Below are positions 11,623-22,564 of a stretch of 64,000 bases of DNA, in pieces. The DNA lies in NCBI GenBank assembly GCA_020746875.1, contig JAGTJL010000005.1, forward strand, positions 2,232,001 to 2,296,000, given 5' to 3'. Each line of letters begins with the position of its first letter. Position 1 is the stretch's first letter. The translations under genes were made by a program, and so were the position numbers. The stretch is from Rhexocercosporidium sp. MPI-PUGE-AT-0058. Taxonomy: Eukaryota; Ascomycota; Leotiomycetes; Helotiales. A model generated the notes under the pieces. That model had not been told where the DNA came from and ran no database searches. It saw only the letters and a list, made by a program, of their open reading frames with translations.

Positions 11623-13578
11623 GTGGGCCACCATCAGAAAATGACCACCTCCACTACGTGGTATCAGTGCTGGTCAACACGCTCTGATGGATGCAGAGAG
11701 ACGTTCACTGGCAGAGATGGAGCCAGGGAGCTCAACGAGCCCAGCTTAGCCCAGATGGACGACACACCAAAGCCTCCGAAAAATAGCAAGGAAGCTGCGC
11801 CCAAGTTTCTCATCATGGATTACTACAAGAAGTTGGATCCCAAGGATGCGAAGGGAGTGGAATGGAGACGGAAACTTGGTGGCATGATGATGAACATAAT
11901 GGTGCCGGAGGAGAACAAGGTCTTGAAACGTATGTCTGGCTGGCTTTGAAGCTGATGTACCCAGTACTGACGTTCTGCAGGCAGAAAATGGATTCTCAAG
12001 GAACTCCCCGAGGGTTACGAGCTCTGGGAGCATCTAAAGTACAAAGTTCTCGCTACTAAAGCCGGGGAGGGTCAGAAGAACAAGCCACATAATGGGATAT
12101 TCGAAAGACAAGACGCCTACTTGTATGGGCACCCCGAGGGGCGTAAGAAGAGATTCCGCAGCCCAGCTGATTTCGTTCCCCACCTCCTGTGGCTCGAATC
12201 AGACAAAGAGGGTGACAGAGCGAATTGCTCTTGCAAGCTTTGTAGCCCAGATAAAGATGATGAGCAGCCAGCTGAAGTCAAGGGAGAAGAAATTAAGGCA
12301 GATCCACAGACCAGGCCAAATACAACCCCGCAGGTCATCATTCCGTACTCGAACCCTCAAGCACTCGCAGCCTCTGCCTCAATCCCTCCGCCCGCGCCAA
12401 AACCTGCACCTGCGCCCACGCCCACGCCTACACCTGCTTCAAACATTGCGGACCGATCTCTAGAACAACAATACGACAGCCAAGTCGGTGGAGCTTACTT
12501 GTACAGACCAGGCGAAGTTGTGTGGTGGGAGAATCAGCCTGCGAACAATTGGCGTCTGGGTGTTATTGCAAAGAGAGGATTGTTGAATAACAAACCCCGC
12601 TATCTTATACAACCTCTGTCAAACCCTCTACAACCCCAACCTACGAGAATTTTGGACAAAGAAAGTTCGCTACGGCCATGGCTCGCTTGGAGTCTGCCCC
12701 ATACCACTGTGCCTGACCTACAGAACATGACATTCGAAGCTGTACCTTGGGATCGTGTTCTCAGTCAGGGGCAGTTTCACCAGGGCCAAGTTCGAGATTA
12801 CGTTGTGGATGGGAGCATCCTCGCTGCCCGAGGTATTGATGCTAGCTATTCGTTCTTCGATCGAAATGAGAAGGCTTTGGTTGGTCCGGGCGAGGTACAC
12901 TACAATGGAATGTTCTTGGGAGGCGAAAAGGTCTGGGTAGGAGAGCCTGTCCGTTTGAAGGTCCAGCCAACTCATGGACGCACCGCACCCGATATATCCG
13001 TTCTCATCATCAGCAAGCTCATCGAGCGAATACTGCCCGATTCAGCAGCAGTCATAATTGTAGGCGAAGTTTACAAATGGGTCGAAATGCCTACACCCTA
13101 CCACAACCGATCTGAATGGCCAACCCCAGATCTCCCTCCTCGAATGGTAGCTGACCTCCGATTCCGAAACGAGGTAGCGGATGCAGCGAAAACAGGCACA
13201 TGGTACGAATGGCGTCTATTAGATCCGCTTGCCAAGAAGAGCTTGAGCGACATCAAGGGCCGTTGGTACGATACTAGAACACTACTCCCAATCATAGTCG
13301 GCGTGCAGAAGTTCCAGCAAGATGCAGCAGCTGGTAGATTTCAAGATGCAAACGAAGCGATGAACGCCAGACTTGATGGCGACAAGCTTCCCAACCAGAG
13401 ACGTAAGAACAGAGCTGATGCGTTGGGAGGAGCTGTACCTCCTGATTTTAAAGTCAGTCGTGGATTGGCTGGTGATCCTGCCGATGATCTGTTTCCTGAC
13501 CAGCGCCCGCCGGGACCTGAGAATCAGTACATGAATATGGGGCAGCAGCAGTTCTATGGCAGTGTCATGCAACATTGA
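11623..13578 (+). CDS. clr2: Clr2-family transcription-silencing protein (cryptic loci regulator 2)
   Basis: Homologue of the fission-yeast SHREC subunit Clr2, which links histone deacetylation and nucleosome remodelling at heterochromatin. Exons are 11623-11929 and 11981-13578 (intron 51 nt, donor GTATGT, acceptor TTCTGCAG), about 634 aa. An in-frame ATG at 11641 would give 628 aa and may be the true start. After the splice the frame reads ILKELPEGYELWEHLKYK, then YGHPEGRKKRFRSP, PHLLWLES and CSCKLCSP, the hallmark of the Clr2 N-terminal domain (about residues 100-190). A Pro/Ala linker (about 225-255) precedes the C-terminal Clr2 domain starting GEVVWWENQ...NWRLGVI (about residue 280). No signal peptide or membrane segment is seen. 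Family call is strong; SHREC membership in this fungus is inferred. Confidence 0.88.
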
Positions 13579-14189
13579 AGCTACGTGTATGACAGCAAGG
13601 AATGAGATGATGTAATAATATGGGCATGGGCAGGATGGCGTTGCTGGAAAAGTGATGCAAATTGCACGCAGCCGTGACGAAGCGTCATGGGCATATGCGT
13701 GCATGTCAGATGAGATACCCAAGAAGCTTCAGAGATTTTGCTATCTGTACATATGAATAAATAAGACTATTTGCACTTTTTTGTTTTCTTGCATGTGGTG
13801 GCAGTGGTGCTTACTTTGTTGTGCCTCTATTCTAGCACGCTAGGTGAGCAGAACGACTTTCGACCGACTTAGATAATTTCTCATTAACCTTATTTGTCTA
13901 TCCGAACTACGATTCCGCGTTGGTAAATGTCAAAGAAATTGGAACACGTCTTGACCTTTGATATTGGCGTAAGTGTTCCTCCACTTAGGATTCGCTTAAC
14001 GGATTACTTCTGTAGGAACGGAATAGAATAGCTGCCCAAGAAAAAGAGAGACCTGCTCCGTAAAACCTCGCAATCTCTCTATGCCAGGACTTCTGTACTG
14101 AGGTTCTCAAACCTGGCACTGGATATCATAAGCATCCCCACGGCCGCATCTTGGAAAAAATCAATCGAGCCTTCACTGAATTGCCAGAG
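13579..14189. other. Intergenic, Clr2 3' side
   Basis: Holds the Clr2 3' UTR and the left flank of the transposon. No gene is seen. Confidence 0.6.
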
Positions 14190-15574
14190 TACTATACTTA
14201 GTCAGATTAATTAGCCGAGAACGCGTAAAAGCGCGACTTTTCGTGTTACTTATTTTCCTTCCTTATTTATTCGACAACAAAATGCCACCACAACGTAGAC
14301 CCCTCGGTGCTATATCACCAAATATTGCTCGTGGGAAGGATGTTACTCCATACAAGAGAGGTCGAATCGAACAGGCTCATGCTGATGGTATAAAAACCAA
14401 AGGTATTCAGACCCTCCTCAAAGTCTCCCGCTCAGCCGTTAGGTCTACCCTCGCCCTCGCACATCTACGCGTTGAAGGCGTTTCTCAACCTAGACCTGGT
14501 ACTACGAAAACTTATACCGTACGAGACCTACGATCTCTCGTTCGCTATATTAAGAATTTCCCCGGCGATACTTATCAGCAAGTCCGTGACGCCCAAGGGA
14601 AGAAATATTCAGACTCTACGATTAAGCGAGAGCTTTTGAAACACAATATACGCAATTGGAGGGCTGCGAAGAGACCTGAGCTTACGGAAGAACATCGAGC
14701 TGCGCGGCTTGCTTGGTGTATACGCCATAGAAATATGAGCTACGAGGAATGGGGCCTTGTAATGTGGAGTGACGAGTGTTCTGTAGAGCGGGGGAAGGGC
14801 AAGAAGACGAAATGGGTATTCCGCACCCCGGCTCAAAAATGGGACCACGACATGATCGAGACTTACAAAGCGTCAAAAGGCATGACTGTAATGGTCTGGG
14901 GATGCTTTTGGGATAACGGGCGATCCGATTTATACGTTATGGATCGAGATTTTGAGTCTAAGAAACATGGGTATTCTGCTAACTCGTACATCGAGGTTTT
15001 GGATGGCCAGGTTGAGCCGTGGTTTGAGGAATTAGACGATCCGGGCTATATATTCATGCAAGATAACGCCCCTATTCATACTGCTCACAAGGTCCGGGAT
15101 TGGTTTGCAGAGCGTGGCATAATCGTTATGGATTGGCCACCTTATAGCCCGGATCTTAACCCGATCGAGCACATCTGGCACCTCCTTAAGCAGATGATGA
15201 TAGAAATGTACCCTGAACTCTCAGCGTGTAAAGGAAAGTCGGAGCAGGATCGCGAAGATATAGAAGAGGCTCTCAAAGTGTGTTAGGCAGCTATTCCGAA
15301 AGCAAGGTTCGATGCTTTGTATCGTACCATGAGCCATAGGATAGAGGCTTGTATCGCGGCAGATGGGTGGCAGACGAAATATTGAGGTCAGTTTTGCTCG
15401 TATATTTCTAATTTTTGGATGCAATTAAAGAGAAGAGGCTAACAAATCAATAGGTACAATTTCTATATGAATAGCTTCAAAATTGGTGGAGTTATATAAG
15501 TAAATAGGTGTGGTAAGAAATTCAAGGTTTTGCCCGCTCGCTTAATTGGCCCTTTAATCTGGAGGGGGACAGTA
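14190..15574 (+). mobile_element. Tc1/mariner-type DNA transposon with imperfect terminal inverted repeats
   Basis: Both ends begin, read inwards, with AGTACT, nine variable bases, then CAGATTAA, followed by a looser match (TTAGCCGAG at the left, TTAAGCGAG at the right). These form imperfect terminal inverted repeats of about 45 bp. TA dinucleotides at 14190-14191 and 15573-15574 fit the TA target duplication of the superfamily. The interior is filled by one transposase frame. The left repeat is more diverged than the right. Length is about 1.38 kb, normal for an autonomous Tc1-like element. Confidence 0.8.
14282..15385 (+). pseudogene. Tc1-type DDE transposase, interrupted by one stop codon
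   Basis: Transposase that would cut and paste the surrounding element. The start is placed at the ATG of MPPQRRPLG (14282), as in related fungal transposases; an upstream in-frame ATG exists at 14243. A helix-turn-helix region covers about residues 25-75. Catalytic residues are visible: D in MWSDECSVE, D in MQDNAPIHTA, and E in SPDLNPIEHIW, with 34 residues between the last two (DD34E, the Tc1 spacing). An in-frame TAG lies at 15284-15286. Beyond it the same frame continues for 32 codons (AAIPKARFDALYRTMSHRIE to GWQTKY) before a natural TGA at 15383-15385. The interrupted codon was most likely TGG (Trp). The catalytic core is complete, but the C-terminal tail is lost. Confidence 0.85.
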
Positions 15575-16195
15575 CTTACTGGTCAACATCAAACTCCTTG
15601 ATATCGTGAAGCGCCCTCAAGAGCTTGACTTAGCTGGTCTGACACTTGCTGGACCGATTGGGAAGATGATGCGGGGTTGAAGTCAAGCTAGCTGCGAACA
15701 GAGGGAGGGGACACTGAGCAGAACAAATCAGGTGGGGGTGAATAAGGAGGACTTTTGATACAATTATCCAAATGTACAATGTTTTAACCTGGAAATAAAT
15801 AATATCTGCCTTATGTAGTTACGTGAGCTCAATCATTGTGACAGGTCTGAAACTTGACTAAATAAACGCAGCCTGAATTTAGGATATCCAACTCGTGCGA
15901 GTGCGAGTTGAATTGAGAAGTGACTTGGATGTACTAAAGCCAAAAAAAAAAAAATTCTAACCTAAACTACCTAGGCTTGAGTTTATTAAATGAACAAACC
16001 CTAAACTCTACCGGGACTAAGACTAGCCTCGCACACTCGTTTAACCCAACTTTATCTTGCTTAAGTACGGTGGTTGTGAAGTATATCACGTGGGTCGACT
16101 TTTTTTACTTTCAAGACAAAAGTCTTGAAAAATAATCTTGTTTTAAAAGTAGATAGAGTCGTGAAATGACAAAAAGTTACTCCCCAGAGGTGTGC
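15575..16195. other. AT-rich intergenic DNA
   Basis: Low-complexity, AT-rich sequence with a run of 13 A at about 15942. No coding or repeat structure is recognised. Confidence 0.5.
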
Positions 16196-16284
16196 AGTCC
16201 CGAAGGTGGTTCGAACACCTGACCTGAAGATATGTTGCGGTTTGAGAACTGCAATCTTCCGCTCTACCACTGAGCTGCGAAATT
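16196..16284 (-). tRNA. tRNA-Cys(GCA)-like gene with a 17-nt intron; probably a pseudogene
   Basis: Reading the minus strand, the D arm (GCTC-AGTGGTA-GAGC), anticodon stem (GAAGA/TCTTC) and T arm (AGGTG-TTCGAAC-CACCT) are all perfect. The anticodon loop carries GCA followed by a short intron of about 17 nt at the usual place next to position 37. The A and B box promoter motifs are therefore intact. The acceptor stem is not: the 3' strand is TCGGGAC, which needs GTCCCGA, but the 5' strand reads AATTTCG. A functional tRNA is unlikely unless the 5' side has been misread. It may be a decayed copy. Confidence 0.5.
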
Positions 16285-17030
16285 GTTAATAAATGAATTG
16301 GTATTGATGAGATATGATGATCTTACCTATCGAGACTGTTTGATGCACAAAATCCTGCTATTTGGTTATAAGAAAGAGTCAGAAAACTGGACACTTTGCA
16401 TCGTTTGATTGGTTTGACCTTGCCTTTGGAGGGGCTGTACTCCGCCACTAGGTCCCAGAATTAAGAGTTGATTATGTAACAATTTGGCTTCCAGCTGGAA
16501 GAAGCAATTGTTCCTCTACTCAGCAACGCATCTAGAATAGAGCCAGTAATTACCTTGCGCCTTTTTGGTGAAGTGTCTTTTTCTACCATCCTACTTCCCG
16601 TGTCAAGTGAACACATCCTGCATTTATACGTTCTTTTACAATTAATCGTTTCCCTCTCAAACAAGAATAGCCAAGATTCCTCAGTATCAGCCAAAAGCTT
16701 CAAGCAACACGACTTTCAGACTCAAGTCATCAAGATGCAAGTTTCTCGCCGTCACTTGAACGAGTCTCCGCGGTTCGTCATGGCACGAGCCATGTCCTTG
16801 GTTTCTCTACATTGACATCATAACTGCTATTTCTTCTTTGCCTCGTTAATTGATGAGAAAGTGACCATCATCTCATACATGTCCTAATCTTTCATCATAT
16901 CTACCCAATTGCATTCTTAGCCGTTCGAAAATCCAAAACGTTATTTAACCAGGCTCTGATATTGACCGAAATCTACCACATTCCAATCGTGTTGAAATTT
17001 CCCAATAATATCCTAAAAGTAATTGGTTGT
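16285..17030. other. Intergenic
   Basis: Between the tRNA-like gene and the 3' end of the thiolase-like gene. No supported feature. Confidence 0.5.
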
Positions 17031-18856
17031 CTACAGCTTTCCTCCTCGAGTGAAGGTGAACAGATTCCTATCGTCATCTCCAACTGTCACCCATCCAGTT
17101 CTTCCCACCGGCTCTTTCGAAAAGCTGGACAGTTGCTGCAAAGTGCTGTCGTCGCCATGGTTCGCAAGAAATCGATGCTGATTGCTTTTCAATCCCCCGA
17201 CAATATGACCCCGGAGCGGGGTACCGTCTCGCTCAAATTCAACAGTATATGTCTGCCACAGTCAGTAAGATTCTTGTAGAGAACGGAATCCCTACCTCAA
17301 TTACGGCTTCACCCTCAGCCTTCTCGTCAACTTCAGGCGCAGGATCATCATTCAGAAGATCCGGGAGAGGGTTACGATCGGGATACGGTGAATCTCGAGG
17401 CTGTGTTGACAGGCATACGACGTATTGGTAGGTCACCATCCCACCATTTGCAAGCACCAAACCCCTCTGAGCATCTCCTTTCCTCATTTTCCGAACCATC
17501 TCAGTGAGAGCCTGACATCATCAATCATCCGAAATCAGGTCGTTTTAACCTGTACTTACATGCATCGAATAATTGTTCCCCGCTCCGCCAAAAGCGGTCA
17601 ATCCTCCCAAAAGAGTAATCGGTTTTGACTGCTTTGTCAAAGGCAATCCAAGGTGCTGACATGCCAATTTGGGCACAATTGGAAAGCATGAATAGAAGTC
17701 GAAGATGTCAATCTTGTCCTTTGTTACACCCGAGACTCGTAATCCCTCGTCGAGCGACTTCGAGATAGCTGGACTCGAATGGAAATTCGGCCTTTGCCAA
17801 ACTACATCCATCAGCAGCAAATTTCAACTTGGAAGAATACATACAATACGTAGCATCACTTGTGCCTGCTCCTCCAAGTGGGTATATCCATTTGCTCTCT
17901 GGAATGCCGATTTCCTTCGCGTACTCAGTCGAAGTCAAAACACAAGACCCCGCCAAGTTAATGTTATTGAATGCATTCATCAACAGCGGATCTAGAAAGT
18001 AAGTATGACCAACGCTGGAACTGCCGAGCAGACTTACAAGGAAAGCAAATCATTCTATTCTTTTTTGACACAGTCCCAATCTCATTTTCAGTTGCGGCAG
18101 GCTTTCCATAATTCCATGCCAGAGGGTTCCCCTCGGCAACCTTTGCAAAATCGGCATACAACTCGGCAGATTCCTTATTGTTATCCTGGATAGACTGGCT
18201 CCTGTGAGCTCTGAAACCATTCTCATAAAGCGGATACACGTGGATGGGCAGCCCGACAGAGTGAAGTGTACCGATGCCTTCTCGATTAGCCGGGTCCAAA
18301 CCCGTGACACCCAAACTCACTTTCGCCCTTTCTCGAAACGTCTGAAACTGACACAGACCTCGCGCTCTCATCTGCAACTGTCCATGGAGGAGACTTTCCA
18401 GCTGCGGCGCAAGCACCCACTTCCTGAGTTAAGCATGTCTTCACCAAATCCACTTTGTACTGGAGGCTTACATGACGCCAAGGCTTCCCCGCCTGCTATG
18501 ATCGCGACTTTACTCTCCCGAAACGAAATCCTCCTCGCGGCTTCATCAAAGAACTTGGCTGGAGAATCGCCACCGTGATGACTGAGTCCCTTGTATTTTG
18601 GCTTGACTCCCAGATTCTCTGAGATCAGCCCTGGCAAGTCCGAGTAATTCCAAGACCATGTATTGACAACTCCCACGCTATCAATGCTGGCCTGAAAGTC
18701 TTCGGCTGCTGAAGATGATAGACCTGTATCTTTGATAGCCGCCTGGATGGCTTGAAGCATTAATTTCATAGGCTCGATGGCATCTTCAACCTTCTGAGAG
18801 CGATTTTTGATGTCGCCGACTCCAACAACGACAGGAACTGCTCTGCCAGATGACAT
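17031..18856 (-). CDS. Thiolase-like protein (acetyl-CoA acetyltransferase family, TLP1-type with extra C-terminal domain)
   Basis: A member of the thiolase superfamily, probably acting on an acyl-CoA in the cytosol or peroxisome; the reaction is unknown. Exons (minus strand) are 18472-18856, 18321-18401, 18038-18280, 17845-17991, 17560-17801, 17296-17511 and 17031-17252, about 511 aa. All six introns (70, 40, 46, 43, 48 and 43 nt) keep frame. Recognisable blocks are VVVGVGDIKNRS at the N-terminus, AIIAGGEALAS, GLPIHVYPLYENGFRAHRSQ, NRMICFPYPLLMNAFN, YPLGGAGTSDATYFWQRPNF, FDFYSCFPIVPKLA, GGLTAFGGAGNNYSMHALTE and LVLANGG. The last about 90 residues (TYTVEFERDGTPLRGHIVG onward) match the additional C-terminal domain of the TLP1 group. 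No Cys is seen at the usual N-terminal nucleophile region (SHHGGDSPAKFF instead), so normal thiolase chemistry is doubtful. The ends of the first two introns are the least certain. Confidence 0.82.
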
Positions 18857-19050
18857 GTTGGGTAAGTATGTGTGTAATAATGTGAAACCAAATTATAAGA
18901 ACATAAATATATCATACATCAGGGTTGCTGAGATTTGTCAATGTCTTATTTTGACAGACAGAGTCTCTAGCCACTCTGCCGTTTTGGAGTTTGCCGGCTA
19001 TTATTGATCTGCACAGAACGATGCCTCGGCATGTGGAGTACAAGGATAAC

Positions 19051-19667
19051 TCATCCAGTCGTCCTAGCAGGTGATAGGATTTCATTATAACCCTCAGTCA
19101 TTTTGATTTGAAAGATTCTAGTATCAAAGAAATCCTTTGGATGAGGATTCTGAGGAACGTTAGTAGTCATCGCCAAATACTGTGCAAGTAACACAAATAC
19201 CTTCGGCAAATCCAGGGGCTCCTGCTCAATTGCGGGTCACACTCGAAATCTTGGCATGCGCATCTACATAATATTCGGTAGCAAGACGACCCCGCCCTCC
19301 TTCAGGACAATAATTGGCAATCCGGAGGGTAAGATCTTTGAGGTCAGTGTAAGACTCGTCCTGATAATGAAGATCCTTGAATCCTTCGGCCTTGGTAGTG
19401 TTGTATTTTCCTAGTGCCTGGTCATAAACTGCCGGCTTTGACTCCGTCCAGCACCACACCTTTCTTACGTCTTTGGTTATGCTTTCTTGCGTAGCTGAGT
19501 GATCTATTAGAATGCCAGAGGGTGTTGTACTTCATCTAATGTAGGTTCCATTCCTTAGCGTCATCGCGCATCGTCCTGGCCAACTGCGATTCTCACATGT
19601 TGCTCTCGAGCTTTCCCCTATTTTCTGACCACTTAAGTCTGTTGTCCTCGTCGGCACTTGCTGTCAT
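19051..19667 (-). pseudogene. Decayed gene of unknown family
   Basis: I do not recognise the family. Reading the minus strand from an ATG at 19667, the frame is broken by TGA at 19593-19595 and TAG at 19536-19538. It then shifts, and is open through about 100 residues containing VWCWTESKPAVYDQALG and NYCPEGGRGRLATEYYVD. A 1-2 nt shift near 19236 separates this from EQEPLDLPK. A plausible intron follows (GTATTT...CTCAG, about 19150-19200), then NPHPKDFFDTRIFQIKMTEG, ending at TGA 19051-19053. The protein-like composition and a splice site shared with the frame argue for a former gene. Several independent lesions argue that it is dead. Confidence 0.55.
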
Positions 19668-20376
19668 TAGAAGTTCAAAACTGACTATCGCTATGGCATG
19701 ACTTGACAGGTACGACACTGCACTTCAATTGGAAGGGAGGTTGTCATATTATGATGCTCAAATCAATAATGTTTCTTCCAAGACAATTCTGCGACGCGCT
19801 CTGCTTGACGACGCGTATTCGACCGCGGTCACGCAAAGCGGACTTGCTTATCAACCCGTCAACACTATACAAGCTTTTCAATGATTCAGATGAAGCACCT
19901 GCGACGGCATAGACCATAAAATCATGCCTTTTTCAGGCCGCGTCAATGGTTGCAAGATAAACCTTGCTTGTGTCAAGCTTTCGAGAGTGGCTCAATAGTC
20001 TGACTACAGATCACATGGTGATCTTTGCGCATCTACGTCTACTTGAAACATCTCCTTATCTTCCACATCTGTCTGAACGGGCTTCACGAAAACCTTGTGC
20101 GCGGATGGACCTGCTAAACTGATCAACCGCTGAGAAAGCGTCATTGCTTGGTTGTTCGTCCCCAGTTTTGAACTCTGATTATAGTTGCAAAATGAGGTCT
20201 AGGTTTCAAGAGATCCGTTGTATGCTTCCCAGACTTGTACATCATATTCAGCCTTACCCCCACAAATCCAACTGGAATCTGGCATAGCTGGCTACTTTAA
20301 TTTTTACATCATTTCATCTTTGCGAAACTTACTTTCGGCCTCCTGGTGAGATCCGTAGCAATACTCGCAACTTACG
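19668..20376. other. Intergenic / MFS promoter
   Basis: Upstream region of the MFS gene starting at 20377. No coding feature is supported. Confidence 0.5.
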
Positions 20377-22564
20377 ATGTCGAAGATAGCTGAAAATGGA
20401 GTCGTGGAGGAGAAGCTGGGGCGTGTGCAGCTCCGAACGGAGTCTGGAGAAATCATCTTGGTCCCAAAGCCGTCTAGCGATCCGAATGATCCTCTCAACT
20501 GGTTAGTTCTACAATTCCCTAAATCTGACAAGACTGCGATCTCACATTGACAGGTCCCAACCTTTCAAATACTACATTACAGTCGTGACCTGTGCGGGAA
20601 TGCTCATGACAACGTTTCTGGCTGCTGGTCCATCCGTCGCAATAGTGGAAATAGCTCTTGATTTTTCCGGTGGTGATCCTTCGAAGTTGGGAGTAGTCAT
20701 TCCTCAAGTTGCATACTTCTTCACAGTCTCGGCTCTGACACAAGGAACCGCAAATCTCATATGGCAACCTCTGATTAACATATATGGTCGCCGTCCAATT
20801 TACATCATCGCATTCTCGGGTTATCTTGCTACGGCAGTTTGGTCAGGATTAACGACCAACTACGCCAGTGAGCTGACTGCTAGAACACTTCTTGGTGCCT
20901 TTTCGGGAGCTGGAGAATGCCTTGGGCCAGGAACTATTTCCGACATGTTCTTTCTTCACGAGCGAGGATCAATGATGGCGTAAGCACTACGCTCGTATCT
21001 CTAGTCTGTTACTGATTCTTTCGCAGTTTATATAGTTTTGCTGTAGGATCGGGAGTTTCTATTGGCATCATAGTCAGTGGGTTCATCATGTTGAAGAACA
21101 CCTGGCAGATGATTTATTTTGTCGGGGCGGCAATGATTGGTGCACTTCTACTTCTGATCATATTCACGATGCCCGAGACAGCATACAACCGAGTTTACGA
21201 TGACCGGGAAGGTGAATATATCTTGCAGAGCCAGAAGGCAGATTACCGACTTTCTCTGTCCATCATTGTTGATGATGGCGAGAAAGTAAGGGCACCGCGC
21301 TATGTTGAGGGCAACGGAAAGATGACTAAGATGGCCTTGTCGGACCATCCTTCGGCCCTTGAACGCTTCGAAGAAAGAATCCGTAGGCTTGAAGAGGCTG
21401 TTCTTGGGAACAAACAGTATACTCCATTGTCATCAGGTATTCGGTCGGCCAAAAAGTCCTATTGGAGTACGCTGGCTCTTTTCACTGGAGAAAGATACAC
21501 AAGTCAATCGTTTTGGACCATGTTCATTCGTCCTTTCGGGATGGTCTTGCTGCCACCAGTTCTGTGGGCAACTGTTGTCACGGCTACGCTGATCGGGTTC
21601 AGTGTCGCAATCTCATCTATTTGTAAGTCATTAAGCTCTATCCGTGGAATCTGGACTGACGCTTAACTTATTTTGAAGTCGCCACCGATTTCGCTAGAGT
21701 CTACAACTTCACTCCATTTCAGTCAGGCCTTGGCTTCTTCGGAAGCCTCATTGGAGGTATCCTTGCGAGTAAGTACCACATTCAGCAAAAGGAAACTTAC
21801 TCCGATGCTGATAATCATCCAAGTACCTGCTGGGGGCCCAGTTGGAGAAGCAGTAGCGAACTACTTCACCGTCCGAAACAAAGGTGTTCGCGAGCCCGAA
21901 TTCAGGCTTCCGGCAGTTGCAATATCCGTAATCACCGCGCCTCTTGGTCTCGTTCTCTATGGAGTAGGAGTAGAGCATAGTATGCATTACCTCGTACCAA
22001 TCTTGGGTATAGGTTTGTGTGAGTAACATGCTCTCCTTTCTTTTCGAGATTTGCGATACTAACTCACAATCAGTCACTTTTTCTGGGGGTCAAGCAATCA
22101 ACGTTGTGTTCGTTTAGTAAGATTTAATGGTGGCATCTAGAGTTCAACACACTGACCTTGGATAGCACCCTTGATGCGTACGGACCGGTAGCAGGAGAAG
22201 TCACGATAGCTCAACTCGCCTTCAAATGTAAGTCACGCCCCCGTGTAGCCTCGTCTTTTATACGAAGACCCTCAGCTTCGCTGTATATTCCTGTCTTCGT
22301 CTTTATGTGTTTATTGTTTGTGTACTGTGCGCAACTACTGCAGCTTGAAGCTAAGATCAAACAGCTATCATTGGATTTGGTCTCTCAGCAACCACGAATG
22401 CTTGGATCGCCGAATCGGGATTGGTATCCGCACTTAGCCAAATGGCTGCAATAACGGCATTCGTGCTCTTACTTGCAGTTCCTATGTTCTTCTGGGGTGC
22501 GAGACTGAGGAGATGGAGTTTAGAGTGGAGAGTTGTGAAATTTGTGAGGTGGGAGGGGTTGTGA
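20377..22564 (+). CDS. MFS transporter (DHA-type, fungal drug/small-molecule exporter family)
   Basis: A proton-coupled plasma-membrane or vacuolar transporter; substrate unknown. Exons are 20377-20501, 20554-20979, 21027-21622, 21679-21768, 21824-22018, 22074-22116, 22166-22227 and 22365-22564, about 578 aa. Seven introns keep frame; the last is long (137 nt) and its acceptor (22364, AACAG) could instead lie 9 nt upstream. The N-terminus carries the family signature SSDPNDPLNWS before the first helix. A first block of six hydrophobic helices follows, with NIYGRRPIY in the loop between helices 2 and 3. A cytosolic middle loop (about residues 235-330) precedes a second hydrophobic half ending FVLLLAVPMFFWGARLRRW. 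The same N-terminal layout occurs in the MFS gene at 35-36.8 kb. Confidence 0.88.
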
